Shown one piece after another: positions 35,424 through 46,749 of a DNA stretch of 64,000 nucleotides (the first letter of the stretch is position 1; every line of letters starts with the position of its first letter). The DNA is taken from positions 5,770 to 69,769 of the forward strand of contig JAENRP010000220.1 of the NCBI GenBank assembly GCA_024741835.1. Direction: 5' to 3'. The DNA is from Diplocarpon mali. Lineage: Eukaryota; Ascomycota; Leotiomycetes; Helotiales; Drepanopezizaceae. The position numbers were made by a program, and so were the translations under genes. The notes beneath the pieces are model-generated. The model had not been told where the DNA came from and did no database searches. It saw only the letters and a list, made by a program, of their open reading frames with translations.

Positions 35424-36314
35424 CTGGTTGGCGTCGGTCTGGCACTTGCGTGGGTGAAGTTGTGAATAGAAGAAGGGGAGGGGAGGGGAGAAGAGATGTG
35501 CGGCAGTAATATAGACGTGGCACGCAGAACAGGAACAATACCAAGCGTTGCGACGAGTGACGACAAATATCAAGGGGTGAAATGGTGAAGAGGTGAAAAG
35601 GCCCTCCGACTCACCTTTTCTATGATTTGTTGTCGCCCCAAGCGCCGTCGACGCGATACCTACGTCACAGCTGCAAAATCAGGGAATCAAGAATGAAGAG
35701 CGGCTCCATGCGGGTGGAGGTTGTGCCACGGCCGAAAGCGAGTTCTGCTGCACGCCCCGGTACATGTTCCGGTGTCGACGATGTTGTGTTGTGGTCCGGC
35801 GGTTGGGGACAGCGAGAAGAGGCCGCTGTCGTGGGAATGATTTTTATGGTATATGGCCAAGTTGTGGGAGTTTTGTCGCGCAGCTGGGCATTGCTTGAAC
35901 AGACTGGGCACTGTGAATGCCAAGGTCGGTGGCTCCGTTTGAGTCAGCTTCATGGACCTGGCATCACGTGACCTGCCATCTACTCCAACGCCAGCGACAA
36001 CACGGGATTCCTGTCGCCCCGTTCGCTGATCCTTTTGACCCGAGGCCGCGGCCACCAAGACTGGGTCCCGGAAAGCAAAGCACTAACTGCATGGTTGGGA
36101 AAGGAATTATGGGTATTGACCGCAATCTGCTATATACATGAAAGTGCATGCGTGCCAACCATTCCAACCGCACTTCAGCAGCTAGCTCAAAACCTGGCCA
36201 AATCTGTATGCTAAGCAAAAAGAAAAGAAGAACAAGAGACGCCCCCTGCCTTCCCCTGGCAGGCCCAAAACGCCTGCCATCATCGTGAAGCTGAGATCAG
36301 AAAATTCCTCAGTA
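35424..36314. other. Spacer between VID27 3' end and the PAP2 gene start
   Basis: About 890 bp with short overlapping frames on both strands and no recognisable product. It should hold the PAP2 gene promoter and the VID27 3' UTR. Confidence 0.45.
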
Positions 36315-38861
36315 TTAATAGGGCGAGTTGACAACATCTTCCTTGCCAAGCTTGTATCTCCCACTGCCTCTCGTGCTGAGCCGGCCGGCATCGCTTCGTC
36401 TGCCCCCGAAGCTACCGCCCCCAATGCGAACAGGAGTAGCGATACTCTCGCGGGTGGGCTTCTTGAACGACTTCTTGGCAACCATGTTGACTTCGTTGGG
36501 CAGGGCCACGATGACATTCTTGTCGCTACCGTACTTGAAGTTGTCGGCCTTGACCTCTTCGGCATATCGCTTAATGCTGTACGGGTCTTTGCTACCACGC
36601 AGAACCTTCTTCATGTTCCAAGTGACGATGAAGGGGCCGGTGGCGGTGATGATGGATGTCTCCGACAAGCCTTCTCCGGTGTTGAACTTGGCAGGAGTGA
36701 AGGACAGAGCTGCCCCAGTCTCGTGCTGAAACTGGGCGACATGAGACGGAGTGAGACCGAGACGACGAGGTTGAGGCTTTGAATCCTTGCCAAAGGACTT
36801 CTCGAATCCAAGCTTGCCCTCATTCTTGCCTTCCTTCTGCATGGCATCGATGAGCAGAAGGTATGTACGGCAAGTAGCCAAGACCCAACGACCATCGGCA
36901 CTGACGTCTAGACCGATGATGGGCTCTCCGAGAGCAGGAATGTGTGTCTTGGCGTTAATCCCAAGACGATCGAACATTCGGATGTCACCCTTGTTACTTG
37001 CCACAGCAATGTAGCCCTTCTCCGTGGTGGCCGCAGCGGAGAAGTCGTTCTTGGAAACGTACTGCTTAAGCTCCGTTTCAACAAGCTTGTTACCAGCAAG
37101 ACGAGGATCGATTCGGAAAAGCGCATTGCGTGATAATCCCAGAAAAGTCTGCTCGCCGGTCATCTGAGCGAATTTACTCTCCGGGGCAAAAGTATCGACT
37201 GGAATATCCTCGTGGATCTTCCATTCATCCACAATCTTTCCATACTCCAGGTCCATACGGTACAGTGAATTAGGATCGCCTTTGTTTTGGAGAATCATGT
37301 TCGTATCCTCTGCGTGAAGCATGACCTTATCGGGGCCGAATAGCTTTCCTTTGGGTGTCTCGACTTTCGAGATATTCGTGGAGAATTCGAGGTTGTTGTT
37401 TGGTGTGTGTTTGAATACGCCGATCTTGGATCCACGAACGACAAACGATCGGTCGTGTTTGTAGCCCACTGCAAGTTGTGAATTGATATTGCCGTCGCTG
37501 TCTCGAGTAACGACATCGTCGTCTTCCTCATCACTATCGTAATGCTCGCTCCTCTGGCCATCGTCCTCGTCCTCTTCTTCTTCAGGCTCCTCGTCCTCTT
37601 CTTCGGGAGTGTCTTCCATGGCGAGATCCTGGAATGCTTCGAGAACGTAGTCTCGCTCCTCATCCTTGCTCTTGTGCCATTTGATCTCATTCAACTGTTC
37701 CCAGAGTGCTTGCATCAAACCTTCTTGGAATCTAGTCTCAACTTCCTGATCTTTGAATCGTAATAGCCATGAATAGGCATCGCCAGTTGGGGTATATGCG
37801 TTGAAGATGAAAGACAAGTAATCGAAATTAAACACCGGGTTAATATCAGCAATGACTTCTTGCCCAAGCCAGTCTCTGGTGTCGCTCTCTATTTGCAGCC
37901 AGTATTTCCACTTGCCAACCTCGGAGACCGTAGCTCTGACTTTCGGATCCTGCATAATGAAAGCGCCCGATTGGAAGTCGAACAAATGAAGCTCCGCAGT
38001 CTCATCTGCCAAGGTCGAGTGTGCTTCGGGGTGTTCAGCGACTGGCGGTGCAGCGGTGGGGGCTTCTTCTTTAACTGCCTCCTTGTGAGAGGACATTGTA
38101 GGTATGCTTTCCCGCTTCAGGGCCGAGTTGGCGGTGTTCCTCGACGGTGGAGGCATTAAGTTGACGGGAGATTGAGCCTTGGGGCTGTGTGTAGGGCTCG
38201 CGCTCGGTATTGGGGGTTCGCTTTCGAATGTGAACTGTGCCAGGTCTTCGATCGTGGCGGTGTTGTGATTCTTCCGATGCTTTCGCTCGTATTGGCACTG
38301 GACAGCGATGACTTCGAAAGCTTCAACCTCGGAAGAACCGATCGAGTTGTCGCAGACGAATTCGTAGAGATCACCCGTGTCTCCGCTCAAGTCTCTCCAA
38401 GCCAAGACCTTCTCCCCACCTGGTCGAGTCTCTGATCTAAAGTGTAGGCCCTCGTCGAGCAGGAATGTCTTCTCGTCTCTTTCGGCACCCAAAGCCGCGA
38501 TCTCAGCGTCTTCTCCGTCCTCGTCACCCAAGAGTTCCTCTTCACCTTCCTCGTATGCGCGCTGTATGACAAGCTGGTATTGGTAGTCTTGGTTCGTCCG
38601 TCGAATTCTTGCCGCTGCGTCTTTGAAGATGAGTTCAGAGTAGCCCTTGGGAGAGAGCGGTCGGACGAGATATAGTTGTCCTTGGGGCAGTTCGACGAGA
38701 GATTCTTTGGACGAATCGCCGAAGATCAACTTTCCAACTGCGAGGGCAGTCAGCATCCAGTTGCGAAGGGAGTCGCCCCTACCCGCCACGACGGGGCCAG
38801 AAGGGCTAGTAAACGAAAGAGCAAGGCAAAAAAGGCACTTACCATTTCTGAGGACGAACAT
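36315..38861 (-). CDS. vid27: VID27 family protein (vacuolar import and degradation)
   Basis: Two exons, 38861-38843 and 38737-36315, give 813 aa. Splicing joins MFVLRN to VGKLIFGDSSKESLVELP, the usual VID27 start. The 105-bp intron is a multiple of three and has no stop, so the unspliced frame is also open. A PH-like N-terminal half (LYLVRPLSPKGYSELIFKD) is followed by an acidic run at about 400-425 (EEEDEEPEEEEDEDDG), then a WD40-like C-terminal propeller with VVRGSKIGVFKH, PDKVMLHAEDTNMILQN, FLGLSRNALFRIDPRL and GYIAVASNKGDIRMFDRLG. Yeast VID27 is linked to vacuolar import of fructose-1,6-bisphosphatase, but its molecular role is not settled. A decamer repeat lies 110 bp upstream. Confidence 0.93.
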   Translation of the reverse strand: MFVLRNGKCLFCLALSFTSPSGPVVAGRGDSLRNWMLTALAVGKLIFGDSSKESLVELPQGQLYLVRPLSPKGYSELIFKDAAARIRRTNQDYQYQLVIQRAYEEGEEELLGDEDGEDAEIAALGAERDEKTFLLDEGLHFRSETRPGGEKVLAWRDLSGDTGDLYEFVCDNSIGSSEVEAFEVIAVQCQYERKHRKNHNTATIEDLAQFTFESEPPIPSASPTHSPKAQSPVNLMPPPSRNTANSALKRESIPTMSSHKEAVKEEAPTAAPPVAEHPEAHSTLADETAELHLFDFQSGAFIMQDPKVRATVSEVGKWKYWLQIESDTRDWLGQEVIADINPVFNFDYLSFIFNAYTPTGDAYSWLLRFKDQEVETRFQEGLMQALWEQLNEIKWHKSKDEERDYVLEAFQDLAMEDTPEEEDEEPEEEEDEDDGQRSEHYDSDEEDDDVVTRDSDGNINSQLAVGYKHDRSFVVRGSKIGVFKHTPNNNLEFSTNISKVETPKGKLFGPDKVMLHAEDTNMILQNKGDPNSLYRMDLEYGKIVDEWKIHEDIPVDTFAPESKFAQMTGEQTFLGLSRNALFRIDPRLAGNKLVETELKQYVSKNDFSAAATTEKGYIAVASNKGDIRMFDRLGINAKTHIPALGEPIIGLDVSADGRWVLATCRTYLLLIDAMQKEGKNEGKLGFEKSFGKDSKPQPRRLGLTPSHVAQFQHETGAALSFTPAKFNTGEGLSETSIITATGPFIVTWNMKKVLRGSKDPYSIKRYAEEVKADNFKYGSDKNVIVALPNEVNMVAKKSFKKPTRESIATPVRIGGGSFGGRRSDAGRLSTRGSGRYKLGKEDVVNSPY

Positions 38862-39573
38862 GGCTCCAAATTATGTACTGGGCGCGAAAGAAAGGAAATA
38901 CGACTTGCAGACGTGGGATGGTACCTCGGAAGTTCTCACGGCGTTGGTAAGTAAGGAGGAAGTAGATGGGAAGTAGGTAGAAGTAGGTAGAAGTAGGTAG
39001 AAGTAGGTAGAAGCAGGTAGAAGTAGGTAGGAAATAGGTAGTAAGTAGGTAGTTGTAGCTGAGAAAGATGTTGGTTGTATCAGACTGCGGCTGCAACTAC
39101 TGCTCCTTTAAAGCGTGCCTTGGAGGGGTTTTAGTTGCCGTCATTTCACCTCCGGCTAGCGCAGCACGCAGCCCCCCTGTGGCGTTCCTGTCACGTGTCA
39201 GAACACGGAGACAAGACCTGGTGTGGCGCAGTCAATCTTTGATTCGATATACTTTGTACCAAGAAAGTGCCGCCTCGATACACTGTAAAAGTCTCTCAGG
39301 ATGATGGTATTGCTTGACCTTGGCTATTCACCGACACACTCTCATGCCAATATGAGCCATGCCAGTCCATTGTCAGTCTTGGAAGTGCGACTCTTGACTC
39401 CTTTGTTAGACACCGTATCAGCCAAATTTTGACCTGCCTTTTCCAAGCCACCTGAAGATCAGAGATACATTCACAGCTTATGGATGCAGGCAGTGGGAGC
39501 CTTTGTTGCGTTTCGAAGCGTGTACCTGCATACCTTGATGATCTTTGATTCCTCAAGCAGGTGTCGCAGGTTT
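38862..39573. other. Spacer between the FSH1-like gene and VID27
   Basis: It holds the VID27 5' flank with the decamer repeat (38971-39052) and the 3' flank of the hydrolase gene. No ORF is supported. Confidence 0.5.
38971..39052. repeat. 10-bp minisatellite, unit AAGTAGGTAG
   Basis: Six head-to-tail decamers run from 38971 to 39030, with one change (AAGCAGGTAG at 39011). Degenerate copies continue to 39052 and to the left from about 38951. It lies in the 5' flank of VID27, 110 bp before its start codon. The period equals about one helical turn. Confidence 0.9.
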
Positions 39574-40317
39574 CTACATCTTTTCTCGCCCATCCGATCG
39601 ATTGAAGCCCCGAACATTGTCACGCAGAAATCTGATCACTACCTCCTGGTCCTGTGGGGAACTTGGGATGTCATGGCCACCCTCGTGCTTCAGAAGACTC
39701 GCGCTCTGACATACAGCAAGCAAGGTCTCGCTTCTCTTTGTTGACACGATGGTGTCTTGACTTCCGATGATGTGCAAGGTAGGCACATCGATTCCAGCGG
39801 CATATACACTGTCATACTGAGCGAACCGCGGCTTGAATCCCGCAAAGAAGATGCCCGCGCTGGGGGCTAGCTGGCTGCTCGAGAGCTGGCGCCTGAGAGG
39901 GTGATTCGTCTGTTGATTTGAGAGTAGGGCCATCAGCATGCCAGCGAAACAGCCCCCCTGGCTAAATCCCCAGATCGCATGTACCGGTCCAGTCGTGCGG
40001 ATGAGATCTCCAAGATATTCAAGACTTCGCTCAAGCCCATCCAAGCTTCCCGGCTCGTTCTTCGAAACGTCAGGGTCCCGAGCAATCCACCAAGCTCGGT
40101 GTCCGGATTTCGAATTCTCTGCCACGTACTCGCTCCATGCTTTCGTGGTCGGGCTCTTCTGTTTCATCGCCTCCGTGATCTCTACCATATGAGGGCCTTC
40201 CGGGAATAAGAAGTCAAAATCGGTCGAGAGTACTTCCGTGATCCGGCGAACTTGATGGGCGTGGACAGTGCCGTTCGAGGTAAAGCCATGCAGGCAAAGC
40301 ACACGCAGTTTGCTCAT
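39574..40317 (-). CDS. FSH1-type serine hydrolase (alpha/beta hydrolase)
   Basis: A single exon encodes 247 aa from the ATG at 40317 (MSKLRVLCLHGFTSNGTV). A longer frame from 40362 exists but adds residues outside the fold. The alpha/beta hydrolase core has the oxyanion strand CLHGF, nucleophile Ser119 in GFSQGG, Asp188 in GSQDTIV and His215 in HEGGHDIP, as in yeast FSH1-3 and the human OVCA2 group. The family are small soluble serine hydrolases, and some fungal members act in polyketide pathways. No biosynthetic genes are nearby, so the substrate is unknown. Confidence 0.88.
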   Translation of the reverse strand: MSKLRVLCLHGFTSNGTVHAHQVRRITEVLSTDFDFLFPEGPHMVEITEAMKQKSPTTKAWSEYVAENSKSGHRAWWIARDPDVSKNEPGSLDGLERSLEYLGDLIRTTGPVHAIWGFSQGGCFAGMLMALLSNQQTNHPLRRQLSSSQLAPSAGIFFAGFKPRFAQYDSVYAAGIDVPTLHIIGSQDTIVSTKRSETLLAVCQSASLLKHEGGHDIPSSPQDQEVVIRFLRDNVRGFNRSDGREKM

Positions 40318-43249
40318 CTCGAAAAATGTCACTTTCTTGATCAGATGGCAAGTTCGTACCAAGCTGCCAGAGCGAGGTCCGCGAATTTAACAGTCTGCGC
40401 CAAGCTTCTCAGCTAATTCTCACCAAGAGCCGGGAAAAGTACCGATGCACGCTTGTCGTTGGGTAAATGGGAAACAACCACAAAACAATCAAGCTGTTCT
40501 GCGCTGATGAATTGGCAGGCGAGCCGGCGAGTGGGGATCGGCAACATGCATCATTGGTTAAGTTAAAGCCGAAACTTCTAATAGCTTTAAGATTATGTAA
40601 ACGGTTTTCCCTTCTATGTATATATTAACTCGTCCAGAGCTATTTACAATTCATTAGCTACATGATCTTCCATTGCTTAAAGGATGTCTCCTCCATCTCA
40701 CTTACCACGGAAAGCCGCTGCTGGCCTGATGAGTGACATCCCATTGTTTGGGGGTAGTACGTGGTTAGGCTGCGGGTTGGTAGGCCAGATCACTTGAAAA
40801 CAACAACAGTAAGAGAACTCGCAGAAGGCCGAAGATAGTGCAGAGAAGCCATACTAGAAGCTTTGAAAGCAGGCTATCTCCACCGTAGGTAAAGGGGAGC
40901 CCATAACCACCTTTTGTAAAGCGACATATCCTTATTTCTATCCTCGTCCTGATACATTCCCCATTGGTTAAATCTTCTGACTCCTTGGTGTAATTTTGTA
41001 GACGGTACCTGGATGCATGGTTTGAATGAAGACAAAAGACCAATCGGGCATCCCAGGGCACGAAAACTCTATTACCATGAAGCTTTGGCTGCGTTTGCCG
41101 CACTAGAGAGAATTGAAATCGATACTGATATCTGCCTTGGAGAGATCTGCCTTGAGTACGTTGACCTCTGGCTCGCTCGTTGGCCCCACGCCGAAAATGC
41201 AACTTCGAAAACTGCTTTGGAGAAAGCAAAGGGTGGCGGGACTCGCTCTGATGAAGATAGAGGCCAACCGATCCACCTAGAGACTAAGAAAATATGTTAT
41301 TTATTGGGAACACAGTCCCACAAAATTGCTCAACTTTCTGCTGCTTCAAAATTCCCAAGTCTCCCTTCGAGTGTAAAAGCTCTCCGTGCGACATCTGACT
41401 CCAGGGGCTTGATTCTGAGACTTGAATCTGAGATGTAGCGAGCTGACAGGGAAGAATTGTAGCTGCATGCAAACCTGGAAAGCCAGGCATACCTTGGGGA
41501 AGAACGGCAAAACTCGCAGCATAAGTACTTTCAACTTTTCAATCGCCGAGCTGCAAGAAGTGATCCCTCACGCAAAGGGCATTCCTATCTCCTGCGATCA
41601 GACTGAAATCCCCCCATGGCCAGCACGTAACGAGCTTGTCAGGTTTGGCAATTAGGATGGGATCCTAACGATATGCTACACTCCATTCGCTGGAGACCTT
41701 CAACTTCAGAAGCTCTCTGCCCGGGATGTAAAAGCACTTGACTCATTGGCCACCCCCAACGGTGGAGGACGAACTGTCGACTTCGCCACAGATACGGGAT
41801 CTCAAGCTTCTCCGGGACTGGAATAGTACCATCCTTCAAGCCGTCACGTAAGAAAATTACAGCGTCCGGTATTCTCCTGCGAAGCTCGAGTTCCAAGTCC
41901 AGATTTTACGAGGACACGGCTCAGGGTACCTATTCTTTCTTTTCAATCAATGGCATTCAGCCTAGCAGCTATACGGATATGAGTCAAAAGCACGCCTCAG
42001 TTCGCCCCGGGCCTACACAAGATCTTCGCGATTCCCTCAATGACAAATGCGAAGTTATCATCGGAACCAGAACCCCTCTGACCGATTCATTTTCCCGCAT
42101 GTGGCTTCATTCGGCAAGCATGTCCCTCCTGAGCTCGACAGACGCCTCACAGGGAGCTCTCCAAGAATCCTCAACACAATGGGTGAAGATTTTAGAGCCT
42201 TGACGAGCGAAGGCTTGAATCTTGTTCTGATGTCGTCGACAGTGCTCCTGAACTCCTGTACACGGTCGTGGGATTCCCAGTAGCCAAGATCGGCCGTGCG
42301 AGCTTGCGGCGTATCAACCGAGCCTGGCTACATTTTCATGCCTATATCACCGCAATCACGCTATGTTTCTTTGGCAGATGAGATGGGGGGATAGGATGAG
42401 GATCTTTTGTTGGCATTGACCAGACGCGTAGCGATGTTCTGTTTACTGTTCTCGCTTAACAACCAAGCCCTGTTCTGCTTCGCTCGGAACTCATTCGTCG
42501 AACAGTAGGCTCGTAACTCCTGGAATTGATCTTCATTAGGCAATAGATATCCGCACGGGATTCATCCAAGAGTTGGCATCTCAGCCCCTTGGTTCTGCTG
42601 GGATGGATTTCAAAGCATCTTTTTTGAAGGTCCGAGACAATTCTACAGGAGTGTACAGAAACCTGGGGGACACACTTACAGAGAGCTAGTACAGGCTGGA
42701 ACTGGCTAGTACCTTTCTTCGCGGCTAGACAATATCTACGCACCCTACGGGGACATCCAAAATAGATCACGTATCACCACAACTATCTTTTTTTTTTGCT
42801 ACGGCTTCACCCCCCTGTGAAACCAACAGGATGCTCTCGCGACCTTAGCAACCTCAAAATTCGAGGTACCATATCAAAAACGTAGGGTTTTCTCAAAACT
42901 GATCTGCCGAACTTGTGTTTTTGGCGAAAAAAATCCCTGAGACGCGACCTTTGCAGTGTGAGTTGCGATTCCACTGGAAACATGAGAGTGAATCAGCAAA
43001 AATAAATACTATGAACGCCAATGAAGCTACATCTATCGGTACAGATGGCTCCACTCCCAGAAACCTGTGTACGCGACGTAGAGCAAATTGGAATCATGTG
43101 ATCCATCGTACGCCGTGGTTTTGTGCTCCCGACAACAGTACAGGTTGCGCTTGCGCAAAAAATAGTCATTGTTCGCACATGAGGCCAGTGGCTTGGTACA
43201 AAAGTCCCCGTTGCCTCGCACAGAAGAAAATATTGCTGCTCTTCTACAG
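40318..43249. other. 2.9-kb gene-poor region
   Basis: Frames up to about 150 codons occur on both strands (for example 41013-41438 plus and 40765-41229 minus) but have no recognisable motif and overlap one another. It may contain further decayed genes like the one immediately to the right. Confidence 0.45.
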
Positions 43250-43835
43250 CTGGCTCGAGTCGACAATGACTATAGGACTCTGACCGCCTACGCCAAACTT
43301 CGACCGAGGGGCCTGTGTTGCGGCGAGCTTTACCAGCATATTAGCACCCGTATTCAGCTCCCTCCGGATTCGCCAGAACGAAACCTCCTGGAAGCGCTGA
43401 TCTTGCAGTAGCCTGACACTGACTAAGTGTAGTTACCACAAGTCCCGGTGCTCCGTTGCTCTTCCTCCGCCCGTTGACTTCCCAAGTGCGACTCCAGTTT
43501 TTGCACCGCTGACGACATTTGTAGAATCCGTGGCGATAACCAGGTGAGCTCGGAATTTTGGTTTAACGTTATACCGCAACGAATAAACTAAAGGGCTGTA
43601 ATAGCAGCTCTGAGTTCTGCACGGTTGCTGGTAGGCTTTTCAACTCTACCAGTTGGGCCGACATCTCCTAGGCGAAAGAAAAACGTGCTATTCATGCATT
43701 ATGCACCATTTGGAATCTTTCCAGGAAAGGGGCTATCGTCTCTGCAGCGAAAGACAAAGAGCGCATCCGCCTTGAGCTCCGCACTGGCCATTGTTCGTAC
43801 ATGCTCCATCGGTGAGAACCAGCATCTCGCCATGG
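43250..43835 (-). pseudogene. Decayed RNase H-fold gene (fungal RNase H-like)
   Basis: Reading the minus strand from 43835, the frame gives MLVLTDGACTNNGQCG, then AFVF, a stop (TAA), FFFRLGDVGPTGRVEKP, TSNRAELRAAITAL and a second stop (TAG). After a frame change HLVIATDS appears (43522-43542), after another a Trp/Arg-rich segment, and then FWRIRRELNTGANMLVKLAA near 43340-43380. The Asp, Glu and Asp of the RNase H catalytic set are still visible in TDGAC, SNRAEL and ATDS. Two in-frame stops and at least two frameshifts make it non-functional as read. The TAG follows ITAL where relatives usually have Gln, so CAG-to-TAG is the likely change. Confidence 0.7.
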
Positions 43836-44075
43836 GTCATGAGAAGCAGTTAATGGCTTTCCATATTCGTAATTGAGAAGCCTTCTTGGGATTTGGGGAT
43901 ATGCTGTTACAGAGACGATGGGATATTCATTCGGGATGACGGGCCGTGAGGTGCTTGAACTCGGTATAATGCGATTTAATGGTGGCTGGACGACGTCTTG
44001 TGGTAGAACAATGGTCTCCCATCGGGCGGCGGCTGTGCAGGGTAAGAGACTGCTCGCACGAATCATTTTCTTGAG

Positions 44076-44423
44076 CTATTCGAAGATCTTCGCGGTCGAC
44101 CAGCCAGGCTTACTAGCCGCAGGATGCAAGGCTGGTCCAACGTAATCGATCAAAAGTAGATCCCATTCCCCGAGGTACTCCTGCTCACCCAGGCTAGCCC
44201 AGCAATCATTCACGATATGAAGTCGCAGATCATACATCGAATGGAATTGCTGTCGACATTGGAGACAGAGGCTGCCAGCTGCCATTTCTTGGCTACGCTG
44301 CAAGTCATGAAGAGCGCTATGGATGTCGGGCGCTGCCCAAGCAGTTGTAGAATAAAGTTGACGACTGGCATGAAGTGCTTGCGCGAGCCCAGCAGACGGA
44401 TTCTGAGGCTGGATCTGGAACAT
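44076..44423 (-). CDS. Possible 115-aa ORF with a C2HC zinc-finger-like motif
   Basis: An uninterrupted frame starts at an ATG at 44423 and has an upstream in-frame stop. It contains CLQCRQQFHSMYDLRLHIVNDC, that is Cys-x2-Cys-x12-His-x4-Cys with hydrophobic spacing as in a zinc finger. No other domain is seen. It lies just upstream of, and on the same strand as, the decayed RNase H-like gene. It could be a separate small gene, its detached N-terminal part, or chance. Confidence 0.3.
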   Translation of the reverse strand: MFQIQPQNPSAGLAQALHASRQLYSTTAWAAPDIHSALHDLQRSQEMAAGSLCLQCRQQFHSMYDLRLHIVNDCWASLGEQEYLGEWDLLLIDYVGPALHPAASKPGWSTAKIFE

Positions 44424-44913
44424 ATTGCTCAGATGGCTTGCGGGATGCTATTGATTTCCTGTCCAACCTCGAGGCTCCTTCCATTTATCGCTTGGCCGAA
44501 GTCTAGAGGACCCTTCCCATGGATCGAATCGGACGAATGACAGGCTTTGACATATGGAATCGCGAAGGTCCAGAGTACCAACAAACATCTTCTGGCGATT
44601 CATAGTATTTGTCGCTCAGCAGGGTTTGGCAGACAAGGATGGAGTGGGGTTGAGAGTAATGTCGAAGGAGGGCACGAAGCGCGCTAATGGAGTTTGCGAA
44701 TATTCGGCACTACCTGACGGGTAGGTAGGTAATTGGCCTAGTTCTGTTGTCAAACAATCAAGTACTGAAGACGGAATGGACGAGGTCAGGTCTACTACTC
44801 TGATTACAAGAACTATGCAATTTCTAAACGCCTGGAGTCTTGAATGCAGAGCTCACTTTGGTATCGTAACACGTCCGCCTATCAAGTCATACCACTCTGT
44901 CTCACGTATCCCT
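44424..44913. other. Spacer at the 3' side of TPS1
   Basis: 490 bp containing the TPS1 3' UTR. No further feature is supported. Confidence 0.45.
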
Positions 44914-46689
44914 CTAATCGCTCAACTCGTTCCTCCCATCTGTGACATTAAGATCCCGCTCGGAGAGCTCACTGCCCCGGTTGATCGCAGTTTCGCAGTT
45001 CCGAGTTTGTTTCTGGTGCGCATGACCGCTGATGCGGACCAGCTCACTCACAAACGACTCTCCCCACCAGGCGCTCGTGTACTTGAAGACGTACTTCTCT
45101 AGCTTTTTGAATTTGATTTCTCGCTGCTCGGGAGACATCGTAACGGCATCGTGGATGGCGCCTGCGAGTTCTTCGGTGTTCCAGGGGTTGACGATCAAGG
45201 CTCCGTTGAGGGATTGCGCTGCACCAGTGAACTCGGATAGAATCATGACTCCGTGACGCTTTCTCTGTGTTGCAATGTATTCGTAAGAAACCAAGTTCAT
45301 GCCATCACGGGTCGAGGAGACCAGGCAAGCGTCCGAGACAGCATACAGGGCCGTAAGCTCATCAAAGTTGACGGACTGATGGAGGAAGTGGATGGGCATG
45401 AATTCGATTGTACCGAATCGGCCGTTGATTCTGCCCACGAGCTCGTTGACCACGGCACGGAGATTTTGGTATTCCTCGACATCTTGACGGCTGGGCACCG
45501 CAACTTGGACAAGTACAACCTTACCAATCCATTCAGGGTGTTCGGAAAGAAAGACCTCGAGGGCATGAAGCTTCTGTGGAACACCCTTGATGTAGTCCAG
45601 CCGATCGACTCCCACAATCAACTTGACGCCCTCAAATTTTCGCTCCAGGACAGCGATACGATCCTGTACAGACTTCTTCTGCAGGCCATCAATGAACTTC
45701 TCCGGGTCGATACCGATAGGAAATGCAGCAACAGTCACATATTTCCCTCGGAATTCCACACCATTTGGGGTTGTGGGTGTTTCTCTGTATCCGTTGTCAG
45801 CCCAAAGGCCACTGATTATACTTCTCGACCTACAAGATTCGAGAGCAACTGCTAAGGAAATGACGGGCGTAGTCATATGTATGAAAGCCGATCAGGTCGC
45901 AATGGAGGATTCCCAAAAGCAATTCTTCTCGAACGGGCAGAATCCTGTAGATCTCACTACTGGGGAATGGTGTGTGTAGGAAGAACCCGATCTTGACGTT
46001 CTTCTTCGTTGATCCAATCTCCTCTCGCAGCATCTCTGGAAGCAGCATCAAGTGGTAGTCGTGAACCCAGACGAGATCCCCATCTTGCACATCCTTCGCC
46101 ATTGTCCTCGCAAATAGTCGGTTGACTTCCTTGTATGCAGCCCACGCGGACTCGTCGAACGTAATTTCTCCGGGATGGTAGTGGAATAGAGGCCAGAGGA
46201 TAGAGTCTGCCGGTATGGTCAGTGTATGTGCCGGGCTCTAGAGGGGCAGCTTACTAGAGAAGCCGTTGTAATGTCTATCTGCCAGCTCATCGTCAATGAA
46301 GACAGGTACTGCGCCATGTTCGTCCTTCAATCGCTTCACCATAGGCCCGGCTTCTGTCTCTGGCACCTCTAAGCCGGGCCAGCCATACCACTGAAAGGTT
46401 GTTGTTTTCGATAGCCCGCTCAACCCTGTGACTAGCCCTCCGGAGGACATCGAGAAGGTGTAGGCGCCATCCTCGGACTGCAAGATCAATCAGCACTGGT
46501 CTCCGGACAACGGGTAGCAGACGGGCGCTGCCCCGAGATTCCTGCCCGGACAACGACCAACAGTTCTGGAGCACAATCGGCCTTGAGATATCCAGCTGCA
46601 ATACATACGCGCTTGATTGTGATGGGCAACCGATTTGACACTAGCAGCAATCTGCCCTGGACCGTAGGCTCTTCTATAATGGAAGGCAT
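44914..46689 (-). CDS. tps1: Trehalose-6-phosphate synthase (GT20)
   Basis: Four exons, 46689-46609, 46477-46255, 46206-45834 and 45784-44914, give 515 aa, the usual fungal TPS1 length. Visible are LLLVSNRLPITIKR, SSGGLVTGLSGL, WYGWPG, VWVHDYHLMLLPEMLR, GFFLHTPFPSSEIYR, FHTYDYARHFLSSCSRIL, VDRLDYIKG, SSTRDGMNLVSYEY and LSEFTGAAQSL. The enzyme makes trehalose-6-phosphate from UDP-glucose and glucose-6-phosphate in the cytosol, for stress protection and control of glycolytic entry. A single GT20 domain without the phosphatase part marks it as TPS1 rather than TPS2. The promoter has several STRE elements (separate entry). Confidence 0.96.
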
Positions 46690-46749
46690 CTCGAGGGATT
46701 CGAGGCAGGCAAGGAGTCGCAGCTATGATGTGGTTACGGCGGATCGAGG

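Noticed and set aside
35424..35573. N-terminal extension of the PAP2 phosphatase
   Set aside because: It would add a Cys-rich, unrelated stretch before MNIFKRRPLDP; relatives start at the short form.
41013..41438. 141-codon plus-strand frame
   Set aside because: No recognisable family, no supporting splice sites, and antisense frames of similar length.
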